From Acidobacteriota bacterium (GTDB lineage: Bacteria; Actinomycetota; Acidimicrobiia; Acidimicrobiales; SHLQ01): DNA of 13,781 nt. Under the pieces are notes generated by a model that was given only the letters and a program-made list of their open reading frames with translations, had not been told where the DNA came from and ran no database searches. Shown in pieces: positions 1 through 6,191 of the stretch (positions are counted from its first letter, which is position 1; the number at the start of each line of letters is the position of its first letter). The position numbers and the translations under genes were made by a program. The DNA lies in the NCBI GenBank assembly GCA_022562835.1, contig JADFOM010000039.1, forward strand, positions 1-13,781, in the 5' to 3' direction.

Positions 1-2
1 CT

Positions 3-575
3 CTGGAGCATTTGAAGACTTTGGCGACGCTCGAATCATTGAGTGTTGGCCAGGCCAAGATCACCGATGCGGGGCTAGTCTGTTTGAAGGGCCTGAGTCA
101 GCTGAAGCGGATCAGTCTTGAAGGCTGCCGAGGCATCAATGGGACTGGACTGCAGCATTTGAAGGGGCAGACGAGTCTCAAAGAGTTGGATCTCAAATAC
201 ACAAGTGCCAATGACGCAGGCCTCAAAGGGCTAAGCGGGCTGACCAGTCTTGAAACGCTACGGCTCACCGGCTGCAGGGAAATAACGGATTCGGGGCTGG
301 AACATTTGAAGGCGTTAGCCACTCTCAAAACACTAGAATTGAGCTTCACCGGAATCAGCGATGCGGGGCTGGCGAATTTGACCGGTTTGACAAGTCTGGA
401 AACATTGAACCTTCAAGGCACAAAAGTCAGCGGCTCCGGTTTGGCACATTTGAAGGCCGCCACCAGACTCAAGAAGCTGACACTCTACGGCAGTAACATC
501 TCTAACGCCGACATGGTGCATCTAAAGCAGCTCACTCAACTTGAAGAGCTAAACCTCGGCAAGACCGAGATCTCC
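3..575 (+). pseudogene. Leucine-rich repeat protein fragment (both ends missing)
   Basis: The translated piece is a run of LRRs of about 24-25 residues with the pattern LxxLxxLxLxxTxISDAGLxHLKxL. About seven units are visible; SDAGL, TDSGL, GSGL and similar turns mark each one. This variant (cysteine-containing/RNase-inhibitor-like LRR with D/S-AGL turns) is common in large planctomycete proteins, where it probably mediates protein binding. The last unit is cut in mid-repeat at LNLGKTEIS, where HslU sequence takes over. The N-terminus is outside the window, so a signal peptide or other domains cannot be judged. Base composition is lower in GC than the sequence that follows. Family assignment is secure; the role is not known. 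Confidence 0.8.
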
Positions 576-2075
576 CGCCGGTTGGCCAGCCTGACGGGGG
601 CTCCGTTCATCAAAGTGGAGGCCAGCAAGTACACGGAAGTTGGATATTACGGCCGCGACGTCGAAAGTATGATCCGCGACCTGCTCGACGCCGCCATCAA
701 TCTGGTGACAGCCCGAAAGCGCACAGAAGTTGAGGAGCCCGCGAAAGAGCGCGTCGAAGAACGTCTGTTGGATCTGCTCGTGCCCCCGTCGGAATGGGAG
801 TCGGACAACGACGACGACCGGGGGGACGAGAGCCTGAAGCGTCACGAGCGGACCCGCGAGAAATTTCGCAAGAAACTCAGGGCCGGTGAGCTCGAAGAGC
901 GGATGGTCGAACTGACCGTCGAGCAACGGCAATCGCCCGTCCAGGTCTTCTCCAACATGGGCATGGAGCAAATGGACATCGACTTACAGGGCATGCTGGA
1001 GCGGATGATGCCCCGCCAGAGCCGCGTCCGGGAAGTCACCATCAAGGAAGCGCGTCGGATTCTGCTCGATCAGGAAACAGAAGCGCTGATGGACCGCGAC
1101 GCCATCGACGTACTCGATCCCGGGTGGCAGCGGAAGTGGCGGAGTAACTTCGCCACGCTCCAGATGGCGGGTGACGCGGACGAGGACCTCGTGATGGATG
1201 GCTGGACCGACATCGCGCAACGTATTCGCCGGCGCGTCATCGAGGAGATGTCCAAACCCGACGCCGAGATTTCGCCCGACATCGTGGCGCAGGTCTATCT
1301 CGAATGCGACGACGAGAAGATGCAGGAAATCCGGGCCCGAGTCGACGAGATCGTCGAGGATCCGACGACCGCCGAAGCGCTCAAACCGTGGTATCGGCAG
1401 TTGTGTAAGCGTCCGTGCTTCCACGACGAGTACCTGCAAGCCTACAACGTGCCTACGTGTCATCTGATCGACACAGACGGCCGGGGTGTCGACCGGATCG
1501 ATGAGACGGGGGTGTGGGCCAACGGTGAACATTTCGAACTCGATTGTGTGGTCCTGGCGTCGGGTTTCGAGGTTCACCTCGCGCACTCCGCGACCTACGA
1601 GACGGTCGGGCGCGGCGGGCTGACATTGTCCGAGCACTGGTCCGATGGCATGCGCAGCCTGCACGGCGCCCACGTTCACGGGTTCCCCAATCTGTTCGTC
1701 GAAGGGCTGAGCCAAGGTGCTCGCCTGATCTCGAATATCACGCACAATCTGGACGAGGTCGGACTCAACATCGCGGCAGTGATCGCCCACACGCTCGACA
1801 CCGGGGTCGATGAGGTCGAGGCAACGGCGGAGGCGGAGCGCTCCTGGATGGAGTTGCTCGACACGGCGCCCGACTCTTTGCTCAGCAACCCGGATTGCAC
1901 GCCCGGCTACTACAACAACGAGGGTCAGGACCCGACCCCGGCCGACGTGCGCAACGCGCGTGGCTACCCGGCGGGACCTGAACCATTCTTTGCCTTCATC
2001 GAAGCCTGGAGACGGTCGGGAGAGTTCGAGGGGCTCGAGTTTCGCGGCGGGAGGCGGGATGCAGGCGGCCAATGA
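3..2075 (+). CDS. Chimeric open frame: LRR repeats + HslU fragment + flavin monooxygenase C-terminus (5' end outside window)
   Basis: One uninterrupted frame runs from the window edge to a TGA at 2073-2075. The first in-window start is a TTG at 12, but LRR coding continues upstream of it, so the true start is outside the window. Residues below are counted from that TTG. Residues 1-188 are leucine-rich repeats; about 183-365 match the Walker A end and the I-domain of the HslU ATPase; about 366-687 match the C-terminal half of Baeyer-Villiger-type flavin monooxygenases. No known protein family has this architecture. The HslU part lacks Walker B and the C-terminal AAA+ subdomain, and the monooxygenase part lacks its N-terminal FAD-binding Rossmann motif, so none of the enzymes could work. 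The open frame is visible directly. That it is an assembly or amplification chimera rather than a real fusion gene is inference, and I think very likely. The three pieces are listed separately. Confidence 0.85.
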   Translation: MEHLKTLATLESLSVGQAKITDAGLVCLKGLSQLKRISLEGCRGINGTGLQHLKGQTSLKELDLKYTSANDAGLKGLSGLTSLETLRLTGCREITDSGLEHLKALATLKTLELSFTGISDAGLANLTGLTSLETLNLQGTKVSGSGLAHLKAATRLKKLTLYGSNISNADMVHLKQLTQLEELNLGKTEISRRLASLTGAPFIKVEASKYTEVGYYGRDVESMIRDLLDAAINLVTARKRTEVEEPAKERVEERLLDLLVPPSEWESDNDDDRGDESLKRHERTREKFRKKLRAGELEERMVELTVEQRQSPVQVFSNMGMEQMDIDLQGMLERMMPRQSRVREVTIKEARRILLDQETEALMDRDAIDVLDPGWQRKWRSNFATLQMAGDADEDLVMDGWTDIAQRIRRRVIEEMSKPDAEISPDIVAQVYLECDDEKMQEIRARVDEIVEDPTTAEALKPWYRQLCKRPCFHDEYLQAYNVPTCHLIDTDGRGVDRIDETGVWANGEHFELDCVVLASGFEVHLAHSATYETVGRGGLTLSEHWSDGMRSLHGAHVHGFPNLFVEGLSQGARLISNITHNLDEVGLNIAAVIAHTLDTGVDEVEATAEAERSWMELLDTAPDSLLSNPDCTPGYYNNEGQDPTPADVRNARGYPAGPEPFFAFIEAWRRSGEFEGLEFRGGRRDAGGQ
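9..575 (+). repeat. DNA-level tandem LRR-coding repeats
   Basis: The word CATTTGAAG recurs at 9-17, 156-164, 303-311 and 447-455. The spacing is 147, 147 and 144 bases, that is, one word per two LRR units (49 or 48 codons). Intervening units carry diverged versions of the same word. This points to expansion by duplication of a two-repeat block, followed by divergence. Confidence 0.7.
558..1110 (+). pseudogene. hslU: HslU (ClpY) internal fragment: end of Walker A and I-domain
   Basis: HslU is the AAA+ unfoldase that feeds substrates to the HslV peptidase in the cytoplasm. The segment starts at GKTEISRRLASLTGAPFIKV, matching the last residues of the HslU Walker A motif (GPTGVGKTEIARRLA in the family) and the strand after it. 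It then continues with the very typical KYTEVGYYGRDVESMIRDL. The charged I-domain follows (EERLLDLL, then REKFRKKLRAGELEER, then SNMGMEQMDIDLQGMLERMMP, then KEARRILLDQETEALM). It stops before Walker B (FIDEIDK in the family), sensor 1 and the C-terminal subdomain. The YYGRDVES and SNMGMEQMD wording resembles planctomycete HslU; that taxonomic reading is from memory. Both edges are joins to other genes. Confidence 0.85.
1098..2075 (+). pseudogene. Baeyer-Villiger-type flavin monooxygenase, C-terminal half
   Basis: These enzymes use FAD and NADPH to insert oxygen next to a ketone carbonyl (cyclohexanone, phenylacetone or steroid monooxygenase relatives). Visible family features, in order: PGWQRKWRSNF, LVMDGWTDI, KMQEIRARVDEIVEDPTTAE, LKPWYRQLCKRPCFHDEYL, HLIDTDGRGVDRI, a C-terminal FAD-domain strand ending VVLASGFEV (usually ATGFE), LTLSEHWSDGMRSLHGAHVHGFPNLF, and an amphipathic end. 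The N-terminal GxGxxG, the family fingerprint and the NADPH domain are absent because HslU sequence is attached at about 1092-1110. Composition and style match the genes downstream, so this is probably the native left edge of the central genome, with the real 5' half lost. The stop is followed by a 104-base gap before the DUF1214-like gene, so the two may be co-transcribed. The substrate cannot be told. Confidence 0.8.
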
Positions 2076-2167
2076 GAGCACCATGTAGTACCGCCTCCTG
2101 GGAGCCTCCATCGCGGCTGACCCCGTGGCGGACTCGACCACACCCGGCATCGGCCGAGGATCCGATT

Positions 2168-2171
2168 GGAG
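2168..2171 (+). promoter_or_regulatory. Ribosome binding site deciding a GTG start
   Basis: GGAG lies 8 bases before the GTG at 2180. The upstream in-frame ATG at 2072 would give a 36-residue Pro/Arg-rich extension overlapping the previous gene's stop, and has no such site. Confidence 0.55.
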
Positions 2172-2179
2172 AACACAGA

Positions 2180-3331
2180 GTGACAACTCATGAGAGTGCA
2201 GAGATATGGACGTCCCATGCTTCTCGAATTGCAGGTCTCGCGGATCTGGTCGCCGATACGCCGGTGGAGCTTGACGAGGTAAGCCTTGCAGAGGGCTACC
2301 GGCACCTAGCGCGAATCCTCCACATGGGCCTGCTGTCGGTGCACGACTACGGATCGACAACGGACCCGCACGTCTACTTGGCGAAGACGCCGACCCAGCT
2401 CACCGGTGGTGTCACCTCTGACTGCACGTACTACGAGTGCTTCTTCGACGGTGACCGCGCCTACCGGCTGTCCGGAACCCGAGGAAGTGCACCCCTTCTT
2501 GAGATCACGGTGATCGCGGGCAAGATAGGGATCACTGACAGCGGCGACATGATCGACTCGATCCGTGAGGACACTCTGTTCGTTGAGGGCGCTGGGAAAG
2601 ATGGCCGCTTCGACGTCACGATGAGCCCCGACCCAAAGCCAGCAGATTTCGATGGGAATTGGTTATGGACTGACGACCCGAACCGAGGTCGGGCCACCTA
2701 CATGATCATTCGCCAGTACTCGATGGATACCTCGAATCTTGTTCCCGCCAAGATCGAGATCGAACCGGTCGGCTGGGAGCGGTCTCGCGATCCAATCTCG
2801 CTTGGCGACATAGACCAGGCGTTGCGGAAGTCGGCATCATTCACGGAGGTGCTCGTTCGGCACTGGACGGCAATGTCCGCCGCGATGATCGAGCAGCTGC
2901 CGAACCAATTTCTGATCGTCAGCGGAGCTGCAGCGGAGGACGAGCCGATGCCGACTGGTCACCGATTCTCCACAGCGGGGTTCAAGGTCGAGCCGGACCA
3001 GGCATGGGTGATCACCATTCCGGGCATCGGCGGTAGTCCGTACGACGATGCCCCCTATTGGGGCCTTCAGCTCTGCAACTACTGGTTCGAACCTCTCGAC
3101 TACGGCGACACGTGGGGGCACATCAACAAGGCCACCGCGACCTACGGCGAGGATGGCTCCGTCACCGCTGTCGTGAGCGAGCAGGATCCGGGTGACGTCG
3201 CTGACAACTGGCTACAGCTCCGAGGCCACACGATGGGAAGCGCCCAGTTCCGACTGTCACGGATCCGCTCGCCGCTGCCGGAGATCGAGTGCAGGGTCAT
3301 GAACCTCGAGGATCTTCGTTCAACCCTTTGA
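2180..3331 (+). CDS. DUF1214-like domain protein
   Basis: 383 residues from the GTG at 2180, chosen for the GGAG 8 bases upstream. The C-terminal third matches the DUF1214 pattern: a hydrophobic strand (QAWVITIPGIGG), then PYWGLQLCNYWFEPLDYGDT, an HINKA segment, a DG turn, VSEQDPGDVADNWLQLRGH and a final arginine-rich strand. The middle has GNWLWTDDPNRGRATYMIIRQY. The N-terminal ~60 residues are helical, and I see no signal peptide or membrane segment. DUF1214 proteins have no agreed biochemical role; in actinomycetes they often sit near lipid, steroid or sulfotransferase-type catabolic genes. Here it follows a flavin monooxygenase remnant and faces an acyl-CoA dehydrogenase, which fits a catabolic setting, but this is inference. 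It ends ahead of a strong inverted repeat. Confidence 0.75.
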   Translation: MTTHESAEIWTSHASRIAGLADLVADTPVELDEVSLAEGYRHLARILHMGLLSVHDYGSTTDPHVYLAKTPTQLTGGVTSDCTYYECFFDGDRAYRLSGTRGSAPLLEITVIAGKIGITDSGDMIDSIREDTLFVEGAGKDGRFDVTMSPDPKPADFDGNWLWTDDPNRGRATYMIIRQYSMDTSNLVPAKIEIEPVGWERSRDPISLGDIDQALRKSASFTEVLVRHWTAMSAAMIEQLPNQFLIVSGAAAEDEPMPTGHRFSTAGFKVEPDQAWVITIPGIGGSPYDDAPYWGLQLCNYWFEPLDYGDTWGHINKATATYGEDGSVTAVVSEQDPGDVADNWLQLRGHTMGSAQFRLSRIRSPLPEIECRVMNLEDLRSTL

Positions 3332-3387
3332 GACACCGAATTCTCCGACGAGCTCCGCGCCAGATGGTCCTTCCGACCAGCCACGTC

Positions 3388-3442
3388 GGAAATCTGTGGT
3401 CGATTGACCACCTGTGAGGTAGTCAAACGACCAAATTTTTCC
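3388..3442 (+). terminator. Large imperfect inverted repeat, likely terminator between convergent genes
   Basis: The core arm TGGTCGATTGACCACCT (3397-3413) pairs with AGGTAGTCAAACGACCA (3417-3433) across a three-base GTG loop, with 15 of 17 positions complementary. The match can be extended outward to 26-base arms (3388-3413 and 3417-3442) with 21 matches. On the + strand the core is followed directly by AATTTTTCC, a short T-run, as in an intrinsic terminator. It lies 56 bases past the DUF1214-like stop and 12 bases past the opposing dehydrogenase stop, so it could serve both, but the minus-strand T-run is weak. The left arm also holds a small perfect palindrome (GTGGTC-GATT-GACCAC, 3396-3411). 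Confidence 0.6.
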
Positions 3443-3454
3443 GAAAATTGGCCG

Positions 3455-4678
3455 CTATTCGATGCACATGCCGGAGATGGCTCGGGCGATCACCAGCTGC
3501 TGGATCTGCTCGGTGCCTTCGAAGATGTCGTAGATCTTCGCGTCGCGGTGCCACCGCTCAACGGGGTAGTCCTTGACGTATCCGTAGCCGCCGAGGATCT
3601 GCATCGCACGCTCGGTAGACCACACGGCCACTCGACCGGCTTTGAGCTTGGCCATCGAGCCCTCGGCGAACTCGAACTTGCCGTTCTTGCCCATCCAAGC
3701 CGCACGGTGCACCAACAATCGAGCGGCATCGATCTCAGTCTTCATGTCCGCGAGCAGGAAGGCAATCGCCTGGTTCATGATGATCGGGCGCCCGAACTGC
3801 TCGCGCTGCTTCGCATAATCGAGCGCGAACTCATAAGCAGCCCGGGCGATACCAACGGCCTGTGCGGCAACCGATGGACGGGTTGCCTCGAAGGTCTGCA
3901 TTGCCGCCTGCGAGTTGCCCGACTTGCCTTCGCGCACACGGGCGTGGCGCTCATCGAGCTTGTCCTTGCCGCCCAAGAGAAATGACGCCGGGATCCGAAC
4001 GTCTTCTAAAACGACCTCTGCTGTGTGGCTGGCACGAATGCCGTGCTTGGAGAACTTTTGGCCCTGCGACAACCCTCCACCGTCCTTGGCCTCAGAAGGG
4101 ACGATGAAACTCGCGTGACCACGACTTCCCAGGTCTGGGTCGGTCACCGCCACGACGACATGTACATCGGCGATACCACCATTGGTGATCCAGGTCTTCG
4201 TGCCGTTGAGCACATATTCGTCCTTGGCCTCGTCATAGACAGCCTTGGTGCGAATAGCCGAAACATCGGATCCCGCGTCGGGTTCGGACGAACAGAACGC
4301 ACCGAGCTTGAGGTCACCAGGGCTGCCGTAACACTGCGGCAGCCATTCCATCACCTGTTCAGAGGTGCCAGCTGCCGCGATACCCGCGGCGGCGAGAGCC
4401 GAACCCACGATCGACAGGCCAATTCCCGCGTCACCCCAGAACAGCTCCTCGAGAGCGACAGGCATCGTGAGCCCGGTCGGGTCGTTCATCATTCCCTCTG
4501 CCATGAACTCCCAGCTGTACAGACCGATCTCGGCGGCTTCCTCGATAATCGGCCACGGCGTCTCTTCGCGCTCGTCCCACTCACCAGCAGCCGGACGGAT
4601 CACGTCCACACAAAACTCGTGGATCCAACCCTTGAGCTGCTCCTGGTCTTCGGTCAGATCTAGCGAGAACTCAGACAT
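3455..4678 (-). CDS. Acyl-CoA dehydrogenase
   Basis: 407 residues, the usual length. It oxidises acyl-CoA thioesters to trans-2-enoyl-CoA with FAD, passing electrons to ETF; cytosolic. Visible: N-terminal helical domain (about 1-120), the FAD/substrate signature GAFCSSEPDAGSDVS (126-140), NGTKTWITNGG (158-168), QREQFGRPI (291-299), GGYGYVKDYPVERWHRDAKI (363-382) and the catalytic base Glu387 in IFEGTEQIQQLVIAR, the position used by the medium/short-chain group. A charged stretch at about 237-256 (KDKLDERHARVREGKSGNSQ) is longer than in the textbook enzymes and may shape the binding pocket. The start is the ATG at 4678, because AGAGGAG lies 8 bases upstream; a GTG/ATG further upstream would run through the operator and is unlikely. 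Chain-length specificity cannot be read from the sequence. Confidence 0.93.
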   Translation of the reverse strand: MSEFSLDLTEDQEQLKGWIHEFCVDVIRPAAGEWDEREETPWPIIEEAAEIGLYSWEFMAEGMMNDPTGLTMPVALEELFWGDAGIGLSIVGSALAAAGIAAAGTSEQVMEWLPQCYGSPGDLKLGAFCSSEPDAGSDVSAIRTKAVYDEAKDEYVLNGTKTWITNGGIADVHVVVAVTDPDLGSRGHASFIVPSEAKDGGGLSQGQKFSKHGIRASHTAEVVLEDVRIPASFLLGGKDKLDERHARVREGKSGNSQAAMQTFEATRPSVAAQAVGIARAAYEFALDYAKQREQFGRPIIMNQAIAFLLADMKTEIDAARLLVHRAAWMGKNGKFEFAEGSMAKLKAGRVAVWSTERAMQILGGYGYVKDYPVERWHRDAKIYDIFEGTEQIQQLVIARAISGMCIE

Positions 4679-4686
4679 CCACGGAA

Positions 4687-4693
4687 CTCCTCT
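4687..4693 (-). promoter_or_regulatory. Ribosome binding site of the acyl-CoA dehydrogenase
   Basis: On the minus strand AGAGGAG sits 8 bases before the ATG at 4678. It is one of the few clear Shine-Dalgarno sites in the window, and it fixes the start 37 codons inside the longest open frame. Confidence 0.7.
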
Positions 4694-4770
4694 GTCACAA
4701 CGGCCGGCCAGAGCCGACCACGTCGTTCGCAAGATGCCCACCACTGACATCCGGTCGATTGAACTGCACA

Positions 4771-4788
4771 TGTTACTGTCAGGTAACA
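4771..4788. promoter_or_regulatory. Palindromic operator candidate upstream of the acyl-CoA dehydrogenase
   Basis: TGTTACTGTCAGGTAACA is an 18-base inverted repeat with perfect 6-base outer arms (TGTTAC / GTAACA). It lies about 93 bases upstream of the dehydrogenase start in the divergent gap, just downstream of the predicted -10 for that gene, so a bound protein would cover the transcription start. Size and symmetry suit a TetR-family repressor, the class that often controls acyl-CoA dehydrogenase genes; no regulator gene is in the window. The regulator's identity is inference. Confidence 0.5.
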
Positions 4789-4795
4789 ACGCAAT

Positions 4796-4823
4796 AGTCT
4801 ACCGCAGCCTCTTGAGCTACCAA
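4796..4823 (-). promoter_or_regulatory. Candidate promoter for the acyl-CoA dehydrogenase
   Basis: On the minus strand TTGGTA (4823-4818) is followed after 16 bases by TAGACT (4801-4796), near the consensus for the main sigma factor. Transcription would begin at about 4789, right at the edge of the palindrome at 4771-4788. Read by eye only. Confidence 0.35.
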
Positions 4824-4877
4824 TGGCTCCGCATCGGTTCCCTAATCGGGCCACGAACACTGCCGATGTCATAATCG

Positions 4878-6152
4878 ATGGGAAATACTGCGCGCTCTGT
4901 ATCTCAGGTCGTACGCACCACGCTCGCGCTCGCAATTATCGGCGCCGCCTCCGCCGCTGCTGCAGTAGGCGTATACGACGAGCTGTTTAGCAACCGATCG
5001 AGCGCGACCCGTTGGTTTGGTGCCGTCATCGCCGGCGGCATCGTAGCCGGCTACCTAGGATGGATTCTGCTACCCATTCTCATCCGTCGCCGCACAGAGG
5101 CCCTCGGTGCTTCGAACCGAGCGCTTACCGGAGAAATGCGTGCAGAATCGCGCCGTAGAGCGTTCGGTGAGGAACTCGATAAAGCGCTTGCACAGGCCGA
5201 GACCGAAGCCGACGTTCTCGCCACTATCGAACAGGGTCTGCAACGCCTTGATCCTGACCGACCGGTCGAACTCCACGTCGTCGATCCTCACCGACCCGTG
5301 TTGGTGCTCGCCTTCTCGTCCTTCCAAGAGGTGCGTCCACCCAGCCCGGTCTCGCCATGGGATTCCGAAGCTGCGCGCACCGGCAAGGTGATCACCTATG
5401 ACACAACCTCACGACTCGATACATGTAGTCATCTCGCCAGCCGCGTCGACGAGCCCACATCAGCAATCTGTGTGCCCGTCACCGCAATGGGACGCATCCT
5501 CGGCGTGCTCTACGCACTCGGGCCGAACAATTCCGAACCAACTACCTCTGTGGTCGACGCCTTGACGATGGTCGCCAACCGCGCAGGCTCGCACATCGCG
5601 GTCGTTCGTTCGTTCGCAGCCGGACATCCAAGACCTACCGATCCCCTGACAGGCCTGCCGAACGAATACTCAACCGAAACCGAGATCCGCTCACTCGTGG
5701 AGAGCCTCACACCATTCACGATCGCGATCGGCGCGATCGACAACTTCGAGGAACTGCTCGAACAAGAGGAGCGCACCGTCAGCGACGACGCCGTCGTCCT
5801 CTTCGCTTCCATCCTTGACGACGCAACCCGGCCCGAAGACACGGTGGGCCGCCTGAGCGACGAAGAGCTCATCGCGGTGTTCCCCGACACCGCGACCACC
5901 GATGCCATTCGGGTCGTCGAACGGGTCAGGGAAAACCTTGCGCTGCATTTCGCGGCGACAGCCGGGCGCAACTTCACCGCCAGCTTCGGAATGGCCGATT
6001 CGAGCTCGGGCTCGAGTATCGAACAAATCATCGAGAACGCCCGCGACGCCCTCACCGACGCCCAGGCGGTCGGCTGCAATCGCGTGATCGTCACAGAGGT
6101 CACAACCGAAGCAACGCAGCTCGACCTCTCCAAGAGCCGCGACGACGAGTAG
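4878..6152 (+). CDS. Membrane protein with GAF-like and degenerate GGDEF domains
   Basis: 424 residues. Two membrane helices (about 13-32 and 45-68) form an N-terminal hairpin, followed by a charged linker (69-100), a GAF-like sensor domain (about 101-245, ICVPVTAMGRILGVLYALG in the middle) and a GGDEF fold (about 253-408). The GGDEF start DPLTGLPN (255-262) and the strand ASFGMAD (368-374) are intact. The active loop, however, reads RLSDEEL (325-331) where the family has RYGGDEF, and the usual first metal aspartate (DxDxFK) is Ala286 in AIDNFEE. The domain therefore probably does not make cyclic di-GMP and may act as a GTP or nucleotide sensor or a dimerisation module; this is inference. There is no clear ribosome site before the ATG. 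valS starts 39 bases after the stop in the same direction, so co-transcription is possible. The opposite flank is the divergent acyl-CoA dehydrogenase. Confidence 0.8.
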   Translation: MGNTARSVSQVVRTTLALAIIGAASAAAAVGVYDELFSNRSSATRWFGAVIAGGIVAGYLGWILLPILIRRRTEALGASNRALTGEMRAESRRRAFGEELDKALAQAETEADVLATIEQGLQRLDPDRPVELHVVDPHRPVLVLAFSSFQEVRPPSPVSPWDSEAARTGKVITYDTTSRLDTCSHLASRVDEPTSAICVPVTAMGRILGVLYALGPNNSEPTTSVVDALTMVANRAGSHIAVVRSFAAGHPRPTDPLTGLPNEYSTETEIRSLVESLTPFTIAIGAIDNFEELLEQEERTVSDDAVVLFASILDDATRPEDTVGRLSDEELIAVFPDTATTDAIRVVERVRENLALHFAATAGRNFTASFGMADSSSGSSIEQIIENARDALTDAQAVGCNRVIVTEVTTEATQLDLSKSRDDE

Positions 6153-6191
6153 AGCAACTAAAGGCACTGTTGCGGCGGTTAACCTCACGCC

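Noticed and set aside
3..2075. A new LRR-protease-monooxygenase fusion protein as a novel system
   Set aside because: Each part is truncated through its catalytic core, and the joins fall on shared short sequences, so a composite contig explains it better.
984..2360. 458-codon minus-strand open frame across the monooxygenase
   Set aside because: Composition is Arg/Pro/Val-rich with no family resemblance; it is the mirror of a high-GC coding frame on the + strand that has clear homology.
3404..3985. 193-codon plus-strand frame antisense to the acyl-CoA dehydrogenase
   Set aside because: It lies entirely over a well-supported gene and has no recognisable domain; typical antisense shadow.
4679..4789. 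37-residue N-terminal extension of the acyl-CoA dehydrogenase
   Set aside because: It would overlap the palindromic operator and lacks a ribosome site, while AGAGGAG sits 8 bases before the inner ATG at 4678, where family similarity begins.
4870..4875. CATAAT as a -10 box for the GAF/GGDEF gene
   Set aside because: It would place the transcript start inside or after the ATG at 4878, and no -35 lies at the right distance.
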